64,000 nucleotides of DNA from Sporosarcina sp. FSL W8-0480 (GCF_037963765.1 NZ_CP150166.1:1495501-1559500); one strand, 5' to 3'. Positions 36,918 through 46,921 are shown, numbered from the stretch's first letter. Program-made: numbers and translations. The notes: a model not told the origin generated them from the sequence alone.

Positions 36918-38135
36918 GTGAAAAGACCGACAATCTTAGTATTAGGTGCGGGTTACGGTGGCTTATCCACAGTTGTCAACTTGCAGAAATCGATTGGCGC
37001 TGACGAGGCTGATATCGTACTTATCAACAAAAATGATTACCATTATGAGTCTACTTGGTTGCATGAAGCGGCTGCAGGAACACTTACTCCAGAGCAAGTT
37101 CGTTATGACATTAAAGATGTTATCAACCCTGGAAAAGTGAAATTTGTTAAAGCTGAAGTTCAAGCAATCGATATTGAAGGCAAGGTTGTCACAACTAACG
37201 TCGGTACGCATACTTATGACTATCTTGTAATTGCTTTAGGTTTCGAAGGGGAAACATTTGGCATTACAGGTTTGGACAAATATGCATTATCCATTGCTAA
37301 CGTGGAAGCTGCGCGTCATATCCGTGATCATATCGAATATCAATTCGCAAATTGGTCACTTGATGAAGTTAAAGATGATAGCAGATTGACAATTGTTGTT
37401 GGTGGTGCAGGATTCACTGGAATTGAATTCCTTGGTGAACTTGGAAACCGTGTACCAGAACTTTGTAAGGAATATGATGTGCCAGCAGAAAAAGTACGCG
37501 TCATTTGCGTAGAAGCTGCTCCTATGGTATTACCAGGCTTCGATCCTGAGCTTGTCGACTATGCGGTTAGACAATTGAAAGCAAAAGGAATTGAATTCTC
37601 CATTGGTACACCAGTCGTAGAAGCAACTCCAGAAGGTGTCAAGATTAAAAAAGGCGAAGATGAATTTGAATTCATCAAAGCCGGTACTGTCGTTTGGGCG
37701 GCCGGCGTTCGAGGCAACCGTCTGATTGAACAAACTGGAATTGAAAACATGCGTGCGCGTGTTAAAGTAGATAAAGATCTACGTGCACCTGGACATAAAG
37801 ACGTATTCATCGTCGGTGACTGTGCATTGATGATCAACGAAGAAATCAACCGTCCATACCCACCGACTGCACAAATCGCTATGCAACAAGGTGATATGTG
37901 TGCGAATAACATCATCGCATTGATCAAAGGCCAACCTACGGCTGAATTTACTCCTGACCTAAAAGGAAGCATTGCTTCTTTAGGTGACGACGATGCAATC
38001 GGTGTTGCTTTCGGTAAGAAATTGATGGGTAAAAAAGCTTCATTCATGAAAAAAATGGTTGATAACCGTTCCCTGTTCATGATTGGCGGCATTGGACTAA
38101 CACTTAAAAAAGGTAAATTCAATTTACTTAAATAA
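36918..38135 (+). CDS. yumB: Type II NADH dehydrogenase, YumB-like
   Basis: A 405-residue single-subunit NADH:quinone oxidoreductase. FAD site [19 protein letters not shown] site [17 protein letters not shown], the [13 protein letters not shown] contact and the quinone-site [11 protein letters not shown] are visible, with a C-terminal amphipathic stretch for peripheral membrane binding. It feeds electrons to menaquinone without pumping protons. The GTG at 36918 is preferred because AAAGGTGG ends 11 bases before it and the resulting length fits the family; the GTG at 36903 overlaps that site. Confidence 0.9.
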   Translation: MKRPTILVLGAGYGGLSTVVNLQKSIGADEADIVLINKNDYHYESTWLHEAAAGTLTPEQVRYDIKDVINPGKVKFVKAEVQAIDIEGKVVTTNVGTHTYDYLVIALGFEGETFGITGLDKYALSIANVEAARHIRDHIEYQFANWSLDEVKDDSRLTIVVGGAGFTGIEFLGELGNRVPELCKEYDVPAEKVRVICVEAAPMVLPGFDPELVDYAVRQLKAKGIEFSIGTPVVEATPEGVKIKKGEDEFEFIKAGTVVWAAGVRGNRLIEQTGIENMRARVKVDKDLRAPGHKDVFIVGDCALMINEEINRPYPPTAQIAMQQGDMCANNIIALIKGQPTAEFTPDLKGSIASLGDDDAIGVAFGKKLMGKKASFMKKMVDNRSLFMIGGIGLTLKKGKFNLLK

Positions 38136-38154
38136 TTAGTACCGATAACAAGTA

Positions 38155-38186
38155 AAAACACCTGCCATTTGGCAGGTGTTTTTTCA
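38155..38186 (+). terminator. yumB terminator
   Basis: AAAACACCTGCC / GGCAGGTGTTTT stem, 4-base loop, T run. Confidence 0.9.
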
Positions 38187-38284
38187 AAGGACTCAATTCC
38201 AACAAATTGTTGAAGTGGCCTAATATAATTGAAAGCTTGTATCCATTCCTGTAAAATGGTTAATGGAAAATGGGGGTATACACT

Positions 38285-38611
38285 TTGGGAACAATGACAT
38301 TGACGCATTTCGTTTTATCAATAATAATTTTCATGGTGATGTTTTTCGGAATCGGCTTCCTATTGAATATGTTACTTCGAATGACTTGGTTAATGGCCAT
38401 CATTTACCCTATCGTCGTAATACTTATTATCGATGAAGTAAGATTCTTCGAGTACTTTACAAAGCCAAGCTATTCATTTGGCCTGTTAGGTGATAAGCTT
38501 GTGTCCTTGCATGCAGCAGATATTATAATCCTTGTTAGTGGCCTTGTAGGCGCAATCATATCTGGGTTTGTCATGAAACTACTGCGAAAACAGGGATATC
38601 AGATGTTTTAA
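38285..38611 (+). CDS. yuiB: YuiB-like small membrane protein
   Basis: A 108-residue membrane protein with three hydrophobic segments (near residues 6-25, 33-52 and 77-96) and a conserved FGIGFLLNMLLRMTW stretch; the family is found next to yumB in Bacillus. Function unknown. GGGGGT lies 8 bases before TTG 38285; the ATG at 38270 overlaps that site and the ATG at 38294 is also possible. Confidence 0.75.
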   Translation: MGTMTLTHFVLSIIIFMVMFFGIGFLLNMLLRMTWLMAIIYPIVVILIIDEVRFFEYFTKPSYSFGLLGDKLVSLHAADIIILVSGLVGAIISGFVMKLLRKQGYQMF

Positions 38612-38619
38612 TGAGAATG

Positions 38620-38662
38620 AAAAAGAAGGCGACTCCACTGAACTGGAGAGCCTTCTTTTTTG
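38620..38662. terminator. Bidirectional terminator between yuiB and yuiD
   Basis: AAAAAGAAGGC...CTCCA / TGGAG...CCTTCTTTTTT stem. Confidence 0.88.
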
Positions 38663-39139
38663 TTAGACGATAAATGAGTAAGTGACGACTGAAATAAGAA
38701 TCCCTGTCATTGACCCTGCGAACACTTCACTTGGCTTATGACCTAATAGAGTTTTCAATTCCATTATCTTCTGCTGTCCATCTTTTTGAGGCCAGCCTTT
38801 CACTTCCGTGACAAAAGTCTGAAAGTCCACCCGCATTTGATTAATAATCAACGCTTGCTGTCCCGCTTGATAACGAATACCAGTCGCGTCGAACATAACA
38901 ATGACAGCAAATATAGCGGATACTGCAAATAATGGAGATCCTAACCCAACCTCATAGGCAATTGCAGTAGTTAACGCCGATACGGCTGCTGAGTGCGAGC
39001 TTGGCATCCCGCCTGTCGACGTCATCAATTTCCAATCCAACTTCTTCGTAAAAAGAAAATGAATCGGGATCTTCACGAACTGAGCGAAAAATATCGCAAA
39101 AAATGCCGCAAGGAGCGGAGTGTTTTGCAATAGGGCCAT
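38663..39139 (-). CDS. yuiD: Divergent PAP2-family membrane protein YuiD
   Basis: A 158-residue membrane protein of the divergent acid phosphatase/PAP2-like family (DUF212) with STGGMPSSHSAAVSALTTA and GHKPSEVFAGSMTGI; the SGMPSSH-type motif resembles the PAP2 catalytic core, though the complete KxxxxxxRP motif is absent. Its activity is unproven. AAAGGAGTGG precedes the ATG at 39139. Monocistronic. Confidence 0.82.
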   Translation of the reverse strand: MALLQNTPLLAAFFAIFFAQFVKIPIHFLFTKKLDWKLMTSTGGMPSSHSAAVSALTTAIAYEVGLGSPLFAVSAIFAVIVMFDATGIRYQAGQQALIINQMRVDFQTFVTEVKGWPQKDGQQKIMELKTLLGHKPSEVFAGSMTGILISVVTYSFIV

Positions 39140-39294
39140 GAAGTCCACTCCTTTTCTAAAAAATGAAAATGTATAGTTAGTATACCATAACAAGTGATTT
39201 GGATAATAGATAATACGGAATTCGAATTATTATTATTGGCTAAAGGGCTTGTTAGTATATAATAGAGGATGTATGAAAACAGGGAGGTAGTCAA

Positions 39295-40809
39295 ATGAAA
39301 GCATCATTTATTGAACCTGAATTTACAAATTTGAAAAGTGAAGTGCTTGTCGTCGGGGTTCCTGAACACTTAGAGAATGTGGAAGGATGGGAAACCTTCG
39401 CAAATTCATTCAGCCCACGTCTGATGGATTGGATAAAGTCAGGGGACATCAAGTCCGACTTCAAATCAATCGTGAAGATGCCTGCACTTCAAGAAGGTAC
39501 ATATGAAAGAGCATTTTTCATCGGTTTAGGAAACACTAAAAAATTGACTGTAGACCGTCTGCGCCAAGTTTTCGCGGCGTTGGGGAAAGAACTGAAAGCA
39601 TCAAAAGTTGCATCAGCAAGCATTTGGACAGCACCGTTTACTAGTGAAGAACTATTATGCGAAGATGTCGTCTTCGCTGCGGCAGAAGGTATCGGAATGG
39701 GATCCTACAAATTTGAAGGGTTCCGTACAGATTCAAACGAACGGGATGTTACACTCGAATCGGTGACATTCTTAACGCGTGCAGACGCAGAAGAATTGAA
39801 GGCAGCGTTCGAAGTAGGAAGTGTCTATTCTAATGCGGTGAATGAAGCCCGTAATCTCGTCAATATGCCGCCGAATATGCTAACAGCAACTAAAATGGCT
39901 GACTATGCAAAAGGACTTGCTGAGAAATACGATTTTGAAATTGAAATTTTAGGCAAAAAAGAGATGGAAGAGCTTGGAATGGGTGCCATCCTTGCTGTCA
40001 ATAAAGGTTCCGTTGAAGAGCCAAGATTGATCGTTCTGAAATACGCTGGTACTGATCAGTGGGAAGACGTTGTCGGCTTAGTCGGAAAGGGTGTCACCTA
40101 CGACACTGGCGGCTATTCACTGAAACCGCGTGAAGGTATGGTTGGCATGAAAGGCGACATGGGTGGCGCTGCAGCAGTTTTAGGCGCAATGAATATTATT
40201 GGCGAGCTACGTCCAGCGAAAAATGTAATTGCCGTTATTGGCTCGACAGACAATATGGTATCTGGTGAAGCATTCAAACCGGATGATGTTATTACGTCAC
40301 TTAGTGGCAAAACGATTGAAGTATTGAACACAGATGCTGAAGGAAGACTCGTTCTTGCCGATGCTGTAACATACGCAAAGCAATCGGGAGCAAACTATCT
40401 AATTGACGTTGCAACACTTACTGGTGGCGTCATCGTCGCTTTAGGTAATGATAAGACAGGCGCATTGACGAATAACGAGGAATTCTTTGAAGAGTTCATG
40501 CAAGCTTCTATGGAAACTGGAGAATTCGTCTGGAGACTTCCTTTAACTGAAAGTGATAAAAAACGCATCCGTAAAAGTGATGTTGCAGACCTTAACAACT
40601 CACCAGGCCGTGATGGGCATATGATTTTCGGCGGTGGATTTGTTGGAGAATTTGCAGAGGATACGCCTTGGATCCACCTCGATATCGCAGGTACTTCCGA
40701 TGCATCTGCAGCACATGATCTTGGTCCGAAAGGTGCCACAGGTGTAATGGTGCGTACACTCGCAACAATCGTCGAACGAATGGCCGATAATGAAGGTTTA
40801 AGCGAATAA
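39295..40809 (+). CDS. pepA: Leucyl aminopeptidase (M17 family)
   Basis: A 504-residue cytosolic M17 aminopeptidase that removes N-terminal residues from peptides. The signature NTDAEGRLVLADA and the metal-binding segments VGKGVTYDTGGYSLKP and MKGDMGGAAAVLGAM, with the C-terminal DIAGTSD, are intact. The substitution of Tyr for Phe in VTYDTGGYSLK is minor. AGGGAGGTAG precedes the ATG. B. subtilis YuiE is the corresponding gene. Confidence 0.93.
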   Translation: MKASFIEPEFTNLKSEVLVVGVPEHLENVEGWETFANSFSPRLMDWIKSGDIKSDFKSIVKMPALQEGTYERAFFIGLGNTKKLTVDRLRQVFAALGKELKASKVASASIWTAPFTSEELLCEDVVFAAAEGIGMGSYKFEGFRTDSNERDVTLESVTFLTRADAEELKAAFEVGSVYSNAVNEARNLVNMPPNMLTATKMADYAKGLAEKYDFEIEILGKKEMEELGMGAILAVNKGSVEEPRLIVLKYAGTDQWEDVVGLVGKGVTYDTGGYSLKPREGMVGMKGDMGGAAAVLGAMNIIGELRPAKNVIAVIGSTDNMVSGEAFKPDDVITSLSGKTIEVLNTDAEGRLVLADAVTYAKQSGANYLIDVATLTGGVIVALGNDKTGALTNNEEFFEEFMQASMETGEFVWRLPLTESDKKRIRKSDVADLNNSPGRDGHMIFGGGFVGEFAEDTPWIHLDIAGTSDASAAHDLGPKGATGVMVRTLATIVERMADNEGLSE

Positions 40810-40872
40810 TAGGCATTCATCCCTCGACACTTCGCCCGTCTTGAATAGGATAGGTGAGAAAGGGGGATAAAG

Positions 40873-41118
40873 ATGTCACGACATTCGAGAGGCTATGGAC
40901 GACATGATGGATTTTTTGGAAATCAAGGATTTGGTTTTGGTTTTGGCGGACCATTTTTAGGGGGGTTAGTTGGAAGCTTCCTTGGAAATGCAGTTTTCCC
41001 TAACAGCTACGGATACGGGTATAACCAACCGTTTGGCTATCCATATTATTATCCTTATGGTTACGGTTACGGTTACCCTCCGTATTACGGCTATCCTCCA
41101 TACGGCTTTCCATATTAA
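40873..41118 (+). CDS. Gly/Tyr/Pro-rich small protein (coat-like)
   Basis: An 81-residue low-complexity protein: an N-terminal RHSRGYGRHDG segment, a GFGFGFGGPFLGGLVGSFLG glycine-rich stretch and a C-terminal run of YGY/PYY repeats. AAAGGGGGAT precedes the ATG, and a strong terminator follows, so it is likely a real gene. Composition recalls spore coat or surface proteins of Bacillales, but no family could be identified. Codon use in the tail (GGT-TAC and GGC-TAT pairs) is itself repetitive. Confidence 0.65.
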   Translation: MSRHSRGYGRHDGFFGNQGFGFGFGGPFLGGLVGSFLGNAVFPNSYGYGYNQPFGYPYYYPYGYGYGYPPYYGYPPYGFPY

Positions 41119-41120
41119 TA

Positions 41121-41163
41121 AAAACACCCGGCAATCCTCAATAGGGATGCCGGGTGTTTTTTA
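41121..41163. terminator. Bidirectional terminator between the Gly/Tyr-rich gene and mrpG
   Basis: AAAACACCCGGCA...CC / GG...TGCCGGGTGTTTT stem; ends the mrp operon on the opposite strand. Confidence 0.9.
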
Positions 41164-41164
41164 G

Positions 41165-41542
41165 TTAATCTTTAAGTCGTTGTAGATTGTCCTTCTTTGC
41201 TTCTTCGACAGCTTCTCTCAAATCGTTATCAACCGTTTCATCGGTAGGTTTAACACCTGACATATAAGCAGCACGTCCCATTAAATGGCCTCCAACCGGT
41301 GAAGTGATAAATAAGAATAAAATCCCTAATAGAAGCTGAATACTGAAATGGCCTTCTTTCAGCCAAAAATGCAAGAAAACACCAAGCAATATACTAAGAA
41401 CACCAAGTGTGGCACTTTTTGAAGCCGCATGTGCCCGTGTATACACGTCAGGCAAACGGAGAATGCCAATCATCGTAACGATTGTGAAGATGATACCAAC
41501 AATAATAGTAGTAACGATAAGAATATTAGCGATTACGATCAT
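41165..41542 (-). CDS. mrpG: Mrp Na+/H+ antiporter subunit G
   Basis: A 125-residue membrane protein with three hydrophobic segments and the PhaG/MnhG signature RLPDVYTRAHAASKSATLG. Last gene of the mrp operon. The ATG at 41542 overlaps the end of mrpF by 17 bases, with GAGAGGAG before it; the longer frame to 41611 is not needed. Confidence 0.92.
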   Translation of the reverse strand: MIVIANILIVTTIIVGIIFTIVTMIGILRLPDVYTRAHAASKSATLGVLSILLGVFLHFWLKEGHFSIQLLLGILFLFITSPVGGHLMGRAAYMSGVKPTDETVDNDLREAVEEAKKDNLQRLKD

Positions 41543-41807
41543 GTTCGATAATTTCTCCTCTCTCAATGAACTTGGAGAATGAAACTGTACCGATAAATGA
41601 CATGACTGCAATCAGCAAAATGACATCGATGAAAAAGGTTGTTTCAAAAAGAATTGAAAGTAACGCAATAGCCGAAATGAGCATGACGCCTATTCCGTCA
41701 AGCGCGATAAGTCGATCAGGAATCGAAGGTCCACGGAATACTCGGTACATGATTCCGATCATCGATAAAACAACAAGGATTAGACAGATCCATATGAAAG
41801 TCATCAT
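41526..41807 (-). CDS. mrpF: Mrp Na+/H+ antiporter subunit F
   Basis: A 93-residue membrane protein with three hydrophobic segments and the conserved RGPSIPDRLIALDGIGVM motif of MnhF/PhaF. Overlaps mrpE at its start and mrpG at its end, so the subunits are made together. Confidence 0.92.
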   Translation of the reverse strand: MMTFIWICLILVVLSMIGIMYRVFRGPSIPDRLIALDGIGVMLISAIALLSILFETTFFIDVILLIAVMSFIGTVSFSKFIERGEIIEHDRNR

Positions 41808-42283
41808 GCTCGGCTCACCTCCATAATTGCTTTTTCAAACGAGTTTTTAATGGAATCGATTGCTTCATCAACATCTTCTACATCAATCGCATGGATATAA
41901 AGTGTGCGCTGATCATCTGAGACGTGCAGCACAATTGTCCCAGGCGTCAATGTGATCAAGCTTGATAATAACGTTATTTCCCACTCCTGCTCCAATTCAG
42001 TAGGCATCGCAAAAATCATTGGACGGAGTTCCAATTTTGGACGAAGCACAAGCAAAAGAACCGAAATATTAGATAGCGTAAGTTCTTTAATGAAAAGGAG
42101 AGTCAACTTAATAGCTGCCCATACCCGCCATATATAAAGCCTCGAGTTGAAAAAACGCCTTGTTATGAAAAGCAAAAGCAACCCAATCAAATACCCAATG
42201 ATAAACGTACTCGCGGTCAGTGAGGAGTTCATGAACATCCAAACGACGGCGATGAAAAAATTCAATAAAATTTGAAATGCCAA
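41804..42283 (-). CDS. mrpE: Mrp Na+/H+ antiporter subunit E
   Basis: A 159-residue membrane protein of the MnhE family with two N-terminal membrane segments and a cytosolic C-terminal domain (LITLTPGTIVLHVSDDQRTLYIHAIDV). I prefer TTG 42283 (giving MAFQILLN...), which matches the family N-terminus and has AGGGGA about 10 bases before it; the GTG at 42292 is only 2 bases from that site. Confidence 0.9.
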   Translation of the reverse strand: MAFQILLNFFIAVVWMFMNSSLTASTFIIGYLIGLLLLFITRRFFNSRLYIWRVWAAIKLTLLFIKELTLSNISVLLLVLRPKLELRPMIFAMPTELEQEWEITLLSSLITLTPGTIVLHVSDDQRTLYIHAIDVEDVDEAIDSIKNSFEKAIMEVSRA

Positions 42284-42288
42284 TGAGC

Positions 42289-43779
42289 TCACTCCCCTAA
42301 GACCGCATTAATATAGATGGATGGGTCTAATAATACATCTGTAGCGTCTGTCATGTATGGAATCAGCCATTCGGTACCAAGTCCATACAAGATTGATAGT
42401 ACGACAAGAACGATTGCTGGAATCATTAATTTTGCATAAGATTTTCTCTCGGTCTTAGGAAGCCCCACAGGTTCTCCCCAAAACGCATAAATGAAAATCC
42501 TCATGACAGATAGTAGTACAACAAGGCTGGATGCAAGAATGATGATACTTCCCCAGAGATTACCGGCCTGGAAAGCCCCTTGGGCAATGAGAAGTTTACC
42601 GATGAAACCGCTCAACGGCGGAATGCCGGCTAAACCAAAAGCGGCGATCAAGTAAAACCATCCTAAAGGGGCATGGGTTTTCATTAACCCGCCCATTTTA
42701 CGTAAGTTGGATGTTCCCGTTACGTAAATGATGATTCCAATCAAAAGGAACAAAGCTCCTTTAATGAGCATGTCATGTATCAGGTAGAAAATTGCGCCTG
42801 AAATACCCGCTTCATTCATTTGTGCAGCACCGAAAAGAATAACTCCTACCGCGATTACTATGTTGTAAATAATAATCTGTTTCAAGTCGAAATAGGCGAG
42901 TGCGCCAATGCAACCGGCGATAATTGTTAGGATGGATAGTACCATTAATATTTCATGGGTAAACCCGGTGTCATGAATGAAAAACAACGTGTATGTCCGC
43001 ATTATTGCATAGATGCCGACTTTCGTAAGTAATGCACCGAATAAGGCAAGGACTGGAATAGGTGGTGCCGCGTATGAACCTGGCAACCAGAAGTAAAGAG
43101 GGAAAATTGATCCCTTTATTCCAAAGACGATCAGCAATAGAACCGCAATAACAGTTATTATGCCAGGTTGTCCAATCTCAGTGATTTTCACGGATATATC
43201 CGCCATGTTCAATGTGCCAACAACTGAGTACAGATAAGCAACCGTAATGACAAATAATGCAGAAGATACGATGTTAACAAGTATGTACTTAATGGATTCG
43301 CGTAATTGCTTCTTCTCGCCACCAAGGACGATCAATAGGTAAGAAGCAATGAGCAATACCTCGAAAAAGACAAACATGTTGAAAATATCGCCTGTTGTAA
43401 AAGCGCCGTTCACACCAGTCACCATGAACAGAATCCCAGGATAGTAGAAAAAGCGTTCCCGTTCCGTTCCAATTGATGTAAAGCTGTAAATGACAACGAA
43501 CAATGTGATTATGAGTGTCGTTGTCACAAGCAATGCCGAAAGCATGTCTGATACCATCGAAATTCCGAACGGAGCTGGCCAACTTCCGAGGGTAACAACT
43601 TGTACACCTTCTGTTCTTATCGTTATCAATAGAAAGAACGATGCAATGAGACCAAGCGTGACGCCGATTACTGTTATGATACGCTGCATCATCACGTTTT
43701 CTTTAAAGAACAGTAAAAGAATCGCGAAAAGGAAAGGAATTATGATCGGGAATAGTAGTAGATTAATCATGTTCGTCAT
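42289..43779 (-). CDS. mrpD: Mrp Na+/H+ antiporter subunit D
   Basis: A 496-residue, about 14-helix subunit homologous to complex I NuoN/NuoM. The proton-channel Lys/Glu helices are visible in GVNGAFTTGDIFNMFVFFEV and the FGIKGSIFPLYFWLPGSYA and YLIHDMLIKGALFL segments. Works with MrpA as a Na+/H+ exchange module. Overlaps mrpC by 17 bases. Confidence 0.94.
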   Translation of the reverse strand: MTNMINLLLFPIIIPFLFAILLLFFKENVMMQRIITVIGVTLGLIASFFLLITIRTEGVQVVTLGSWPAPFGISMVSDMLSALLVTTTLIITLFVVIYSFTSIGTERERFFYYPGILFMVTGVNGAFTTGDIFNMFVFFEVLLIASYLLIVLGGEKKQLRESIKYILVNIVSSALFVITVAYLYSVVGTLNMADISVKITEIGQPGIITVIAVLLLIVFGIKGSIFPLYFWLPGSYAAPPIPVLALFGALLTKVGIYAIMRTYTLFFIHDTGFTHEILMVLSILTIIAGCIGALAYFDLKQIIIYNIVIAVGVILFGAAQMNEAGISGAIFYLIHDMLIKGALFLLIGIIIYVTGTSNLRKMGGLMKTHAPLGWFYLIAAFGLAGIPPLSGFIGKLLIAQGAFQAGNLWGSIIILASSLVVLLSVMRIFIYAFWGEPVGLPKTERKSYAKLMIPAIVLVVLSILYGLGTEWLIPYMTDATDVLLDPSIYINAVLGE

Positions 43780-44104
43780 TTCCTTTCATTTGATTCATAT
43801 CATCAGTTTTATGGACGGCATAAGCACGGTAAGCCATTACAAGCATGAAGGCAGTAACTCCGAAACTGATGACGATTGCCGTCAAGATGAGCGCTTGCGG
43901 CAGCGGATCGGCAAAGTCCGTTACACCTTCAGCCAATACCGGTGGGGAGGCCCCGCCAAGACCACCCATCGTAAGGATGAGAAGGTGAGCACCGTGGCTT
44001 AATAATCCGGTGCCGATTACAATTTTTATAAGACTTCTTGATAGGATCAAATAAACAGCAGCAGTAAACAGAACTCCGATTAAAATTGCCATTAACAATT
44101 CCAT
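43763..44104 (-). CDS. mrpC: Mrp Na+/H+ antiporter subunit C
   Basis: A 113-residue NuoK-like membrane subunit with three hydrophobic segments (GTGLLSHGAHLLILTMGG, LPQALILTAIVISFGVTAF). It overlaps mrpB by one base and mrpD by 17. Family length and motifs complete. Confidence 0.93.
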   Translation of the reverse strand: MELLMAILIGVLFTAAVYLILSRSLIKIVIGTGLLSHGAHLLILTMGGLGGASPPVLAEGVTDFADPLPQALILTAIVISFGVTAFMLVMAYRAYAVHKTDDMNQMKGNDEHD

Positions 44105-44526
44105 TACGAATCTCCTCCAATCGACTGGATGATTGTAATAGCCGATCCGACTACAACAAGGAAGACTCCAGCGTCAAACACCATCGCTGTATGCAGAGAT
44201 GTTTCACCGAATAAAGGAAGGGTGAAATAATCAAAAGCATGCGTGAAAAATGGGACGTTGAAAAATATAGCACCCGCCGCAGTTCCAAGCGCTAAGAGCA
44301 AGCCGATTCCAGTCATGATCGTGAAATTGAAAGGCAATGCTTTTTGAACTGTCTTCAAATCAAATGCAAGCAGTAGGAGTACGATGGCCCCGGTCGTCAG
44401 CAAGCCACCGACAAATCCGCCGCCAGGTGTGTAGTGCCCTGCAAAAAAGATGTGAATGGAGAAAAGGAAAATGATGAAAAACACCACTTTAGTTGTCGTC
44501 TGTAAAATGACATCATTTGTTTTCAT
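44104..44526 (-). CDS. mrpB: Mrp Na+/H+ antiporter subunit B
   Basis: A 140-residue MnhB-family subunit with four hydrophobic segments and the conserved FFAGHYTPGGGFVGGLLTTG. The ATG at 44526 follows AAAGGAGA at the usual distance; the frame to 44547 lies inside mrpA. It overlaps the mrpA end by 14 bases. Confidence 0.93.
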   Translation of the reverse strand: MKTNDVILQTTTKVVFFIIFLFSIHIFFAGHYTPGGGFVGGLLTTGAIVLLLLAFDLKTVQKALPFNFTIMTGIGLLLALGTAAGAIFFNVPFFTHAFDYFTLPLFGETSLHTAMVFDAGVFLVVVGSAITIIQSIGGDS

Positions 44527-46921
44527 CCGGATTCTCCTTTCTTGCAAGTCGTAGTTTAATCATTCCTAAGACGCCGATCCCCGCAATTGCCAAAACAGCG
44601 ATTTCAAATAATGTATCAAATCCACGATAATCCACTAAGATGACATTGACGATATTGCCTCCGCCAGCTTCAGTCGCAACAGTATCCTTATAATATTGTG
44701 AAATTGATGCAACGAGCTTTTGTGAATGGGATGACAAGGCGACCAATGTAACAGTGACACCAATTCCAAGTGCGATGATGGCGTTCACTAATTTAGTGCT
44801 TTTCTTCTCACCGTGGTCTGAAAGCTTCGGCAAATGCTGAAACGCAAGAAGGAACAACGCAACCGAAACTGTTTCTATGACCAATTGTGTAAGCGCTAAA
44901 TCAGGCGCTTTAAAAATGACGAAAAAGAGAGCAACTGAATAGCCTACAGCCCCAAGCGAAATAATCGCGCCGAGTCTTGTCTTGGAAAGTAAAACGAATG
45001 CAACAGCTAACAATAGGATAATGGCGTTAATTACCCCATATGCACTAACCTTTGAAAAACTGTCCATGTCGACGACAAAAGCATCCTGGATAAAGAGGAC
45101 AGCTATCGTTGTAACGGAAATAAACGCGAAAATATAGAGCAAATACGTGCGGATGAGGCCAGTCATATAGAATCGCGATAGTCGATTCATCCCTTTTTCG
45201 CTGAAGTTCATTGTTGAATCATATAATGAATTCAATGATAAGTATTCAGGCTGGACATCGTAAACCTTCTGCCATTTTGATAAGGATAAATACAGAAGTC
45301 CACCGATAATAATAATGCCAACCGTCATCCATAACTCAGGTGAAGCGAAGCCATGCCATGCGGAAACGTGGACCGCGACTTCAGAAGGATGCCCATATTG
45401 ATACGGCTGAATTGCCATGACAGCTGGTTTTACAAGCCATTTCCCTACAACATTCGGTATGAAGAAAATCACAACGACAAGTGTTGCAAGGATTACTGGA
45501 GAAATAAGCATCTTAGCCGGTGCTTCATGAGGCTGAAGCGGAAGCGGTATATCTGTCCTCTTTCCAGCGAATGTCTTAAAAACAAAGTAGAAACTATAAA
45601 TAAAAGTGAATACACTTGCAATCCAAGCGATAACCGGGAAAATTACTCCCCAAGTTGCAAAATTGAATAGCTCAAAATGGCGGATCGCCAACATTGATTG
45701 CAAGAACATTTCTTTACTTAAGAAACCGTTGAATGGTGGAAGACCAGCCATTGACATTGAACCGATGAAGGCAACTGTGAAGCTGACTGGCATGATACTC
45801 ATCAACCCACCAAGTTTCCTGATATCCCTTGTCCCTGTTTCATGATCGACAATACCAGCAATCATAAAGAGACTACCTTTAAATGTTGCATGGTTTATCA
45901 AATGGAAGATTGCAGCAAACATTGCAAAGGAGAATATAGCTTCATTCGTATGGAAAGTTATTGCCCCCGCGCCTAAAAGTGACATGATCAACCCTAACTG
46001 ACTGACGGTAGAGAAAGCAAGTATCGCTTTCAGATCTGTTTGCTTTACGGCGAATAATGAACCCCAGAACAACGTAAGTAGTCCAATGCCTGTCACAAGC
46101 CATATCCAAATTTCAGATGCAGCAAAAATCGGTGTGAAGCGGGCTACAAGATAGAGTCCCGCTTTCACCATCGTTGCCGAGTGCAAATAGGCACTGACTG
46201 GTGTTGGCGCTTCCATTGCGTCTGGAAGCCAGATGTAGAACGGGAACTGTGCGGATTTTGTGAAAGCTCCAAGTAAAATGAGGACAAGTGATAAAATGAA
46301 AAACTCATGTCCGACAAAATTTGAAGAATTCGCGATCAGCTCACGGATGGAGTAAGTTTCACCCATAATACCAAGTAGGATGAATCCCCCAAGCATCATC
46401 AACCCACCGAACACGGTTATCATCATCGATTTCAAAGCGCCGAAACGTGAACGGTCGCGAGTATACCAATAACCAATAAGCAGGAATGATGAAATGGATG
46501 TTAACTCCCAAAACAGGTAGAGAGAGATGACATTATCCGATTGAACAACGCCTAACATAGCGCTCATGAAGAGTAGGAGATAAACGTAAAAGTTACCTAA
46601 TTTCTCTTTGCTTCTATCAAGATAAAAGATGGAGTAGAGAACGACTAATGAGCCAATTCCAGTAATGAGCAACGAAAACAACAAGCTGAGCCCATCAATA
46701 TAAGAAACAAAAGAGATACCGAGCGAAGGGATCCATTGTAGCTCTGAAACTGCATGTCCACCGTCCATTGTTGTTCTAATAAACGTCATATAGTATGCGA
46801 ATAACAGAACAGGTACAAGAAGTACGAACCAACCAGTATGTATGCCTTTTATCCTTTTAAAAAGCGTGGGGACAAAAAAAGCCGCCAAGATTGGCAGGAA
46901 AACCAATAATACAAATTCCAA
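44513..46921 (-). CDS. mrpA: Mrp Na+/H+ antiporter subunit A
   Basis: An 802-residue NuoL-like subunit plus the C-terminal MbhD/MbhE-like region. Proton-path segments are visible (LFWELTSISSFLLIGYWY, FPFYIWLPDAMEAPTPVSAYLHSATMVKAG, HLINHATFKGSLFM). The complex exports Na+ in exchange for H+ and is central to alkaline and Na+ resistance. It starts with TTG 46921, after AAGGAGG; the upstream ATG at 46963 lacks a site. First gene of mrpABCDEFG. Confidence 0.94.
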   Translation of the reverse strand: MEFVLLVFLPILAAFFVPTLFKRIKGIHTGWFVLLVPVLLFAYYMTFIRTTMDGGHAVSELQWIPSLGISFVSYIDGLSLLFSLLITGIGSLVVLYSIFYLDRSKEKLGNFYVYLLLFMSAMLGVVQSDNVISLYLFWELTSISSFLLIGYWYTRDRSRFGALKSMMITVFGGLMMLGGFILLGIMGETYSIRELIANSSNFVGHEFFILSLVLILLGAFTKSAQFPFYIWLPDAMEAPTPVSAYLHSATMVKAGLYLVARFTPIFAASEIWIWLVTGIGLLTLFWGSLFAVKQTDLKAILAFSTVSQLGLIMSLLGAGAITFHTNEAIFSFAMFAAIFHLINHATFKGSLFMIAGIVDHETGTRDIRKLGGLMSIMPVSFTVAFIGSMSMAGLPPFNGFLSKEMFLQSMLAIRHFELFNFATWGVIFPVIAWIASVFTFIYSFYFVFKTFAGKRTDIPLPLQPHEAPAKMLISPVILATLVVVIFFIPNVVGKWLVKPAVMAIQPYQYGHPSEVAVHVSAWHGFASPELWMTVGIIIIGGLLYLSLSKWQKVYDVQPEYLSLNSLYDSTMNFSEKGMNRLSRFYMTGLIRTYLLYIFAFISVTTIAVLFIQDAFVVDMDSFSKVSAYGVINAIILLLAVAFVLLSKTRLGAIISLGAVGYSVALFFVIFKAPDLALTQLVIETVSVALFLLAFQHLPKLSDHGEKKSTKLVNAIIALGIGVTVTLVALSSHSQKLVASISQYYKDTVATEAGGGNIVNVILVDYRGFDTLFEIAVLAIAGIGVLGMIKLRLARKENPDENK

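Noticed and set aside
43490..44002. 170-residue forward open frame antisense to mrpD/mrpC
   Set aside because: Antisense shadow with no ribosome site or family resemblance; the leftward mrp genes overlap tightly and are well supported.
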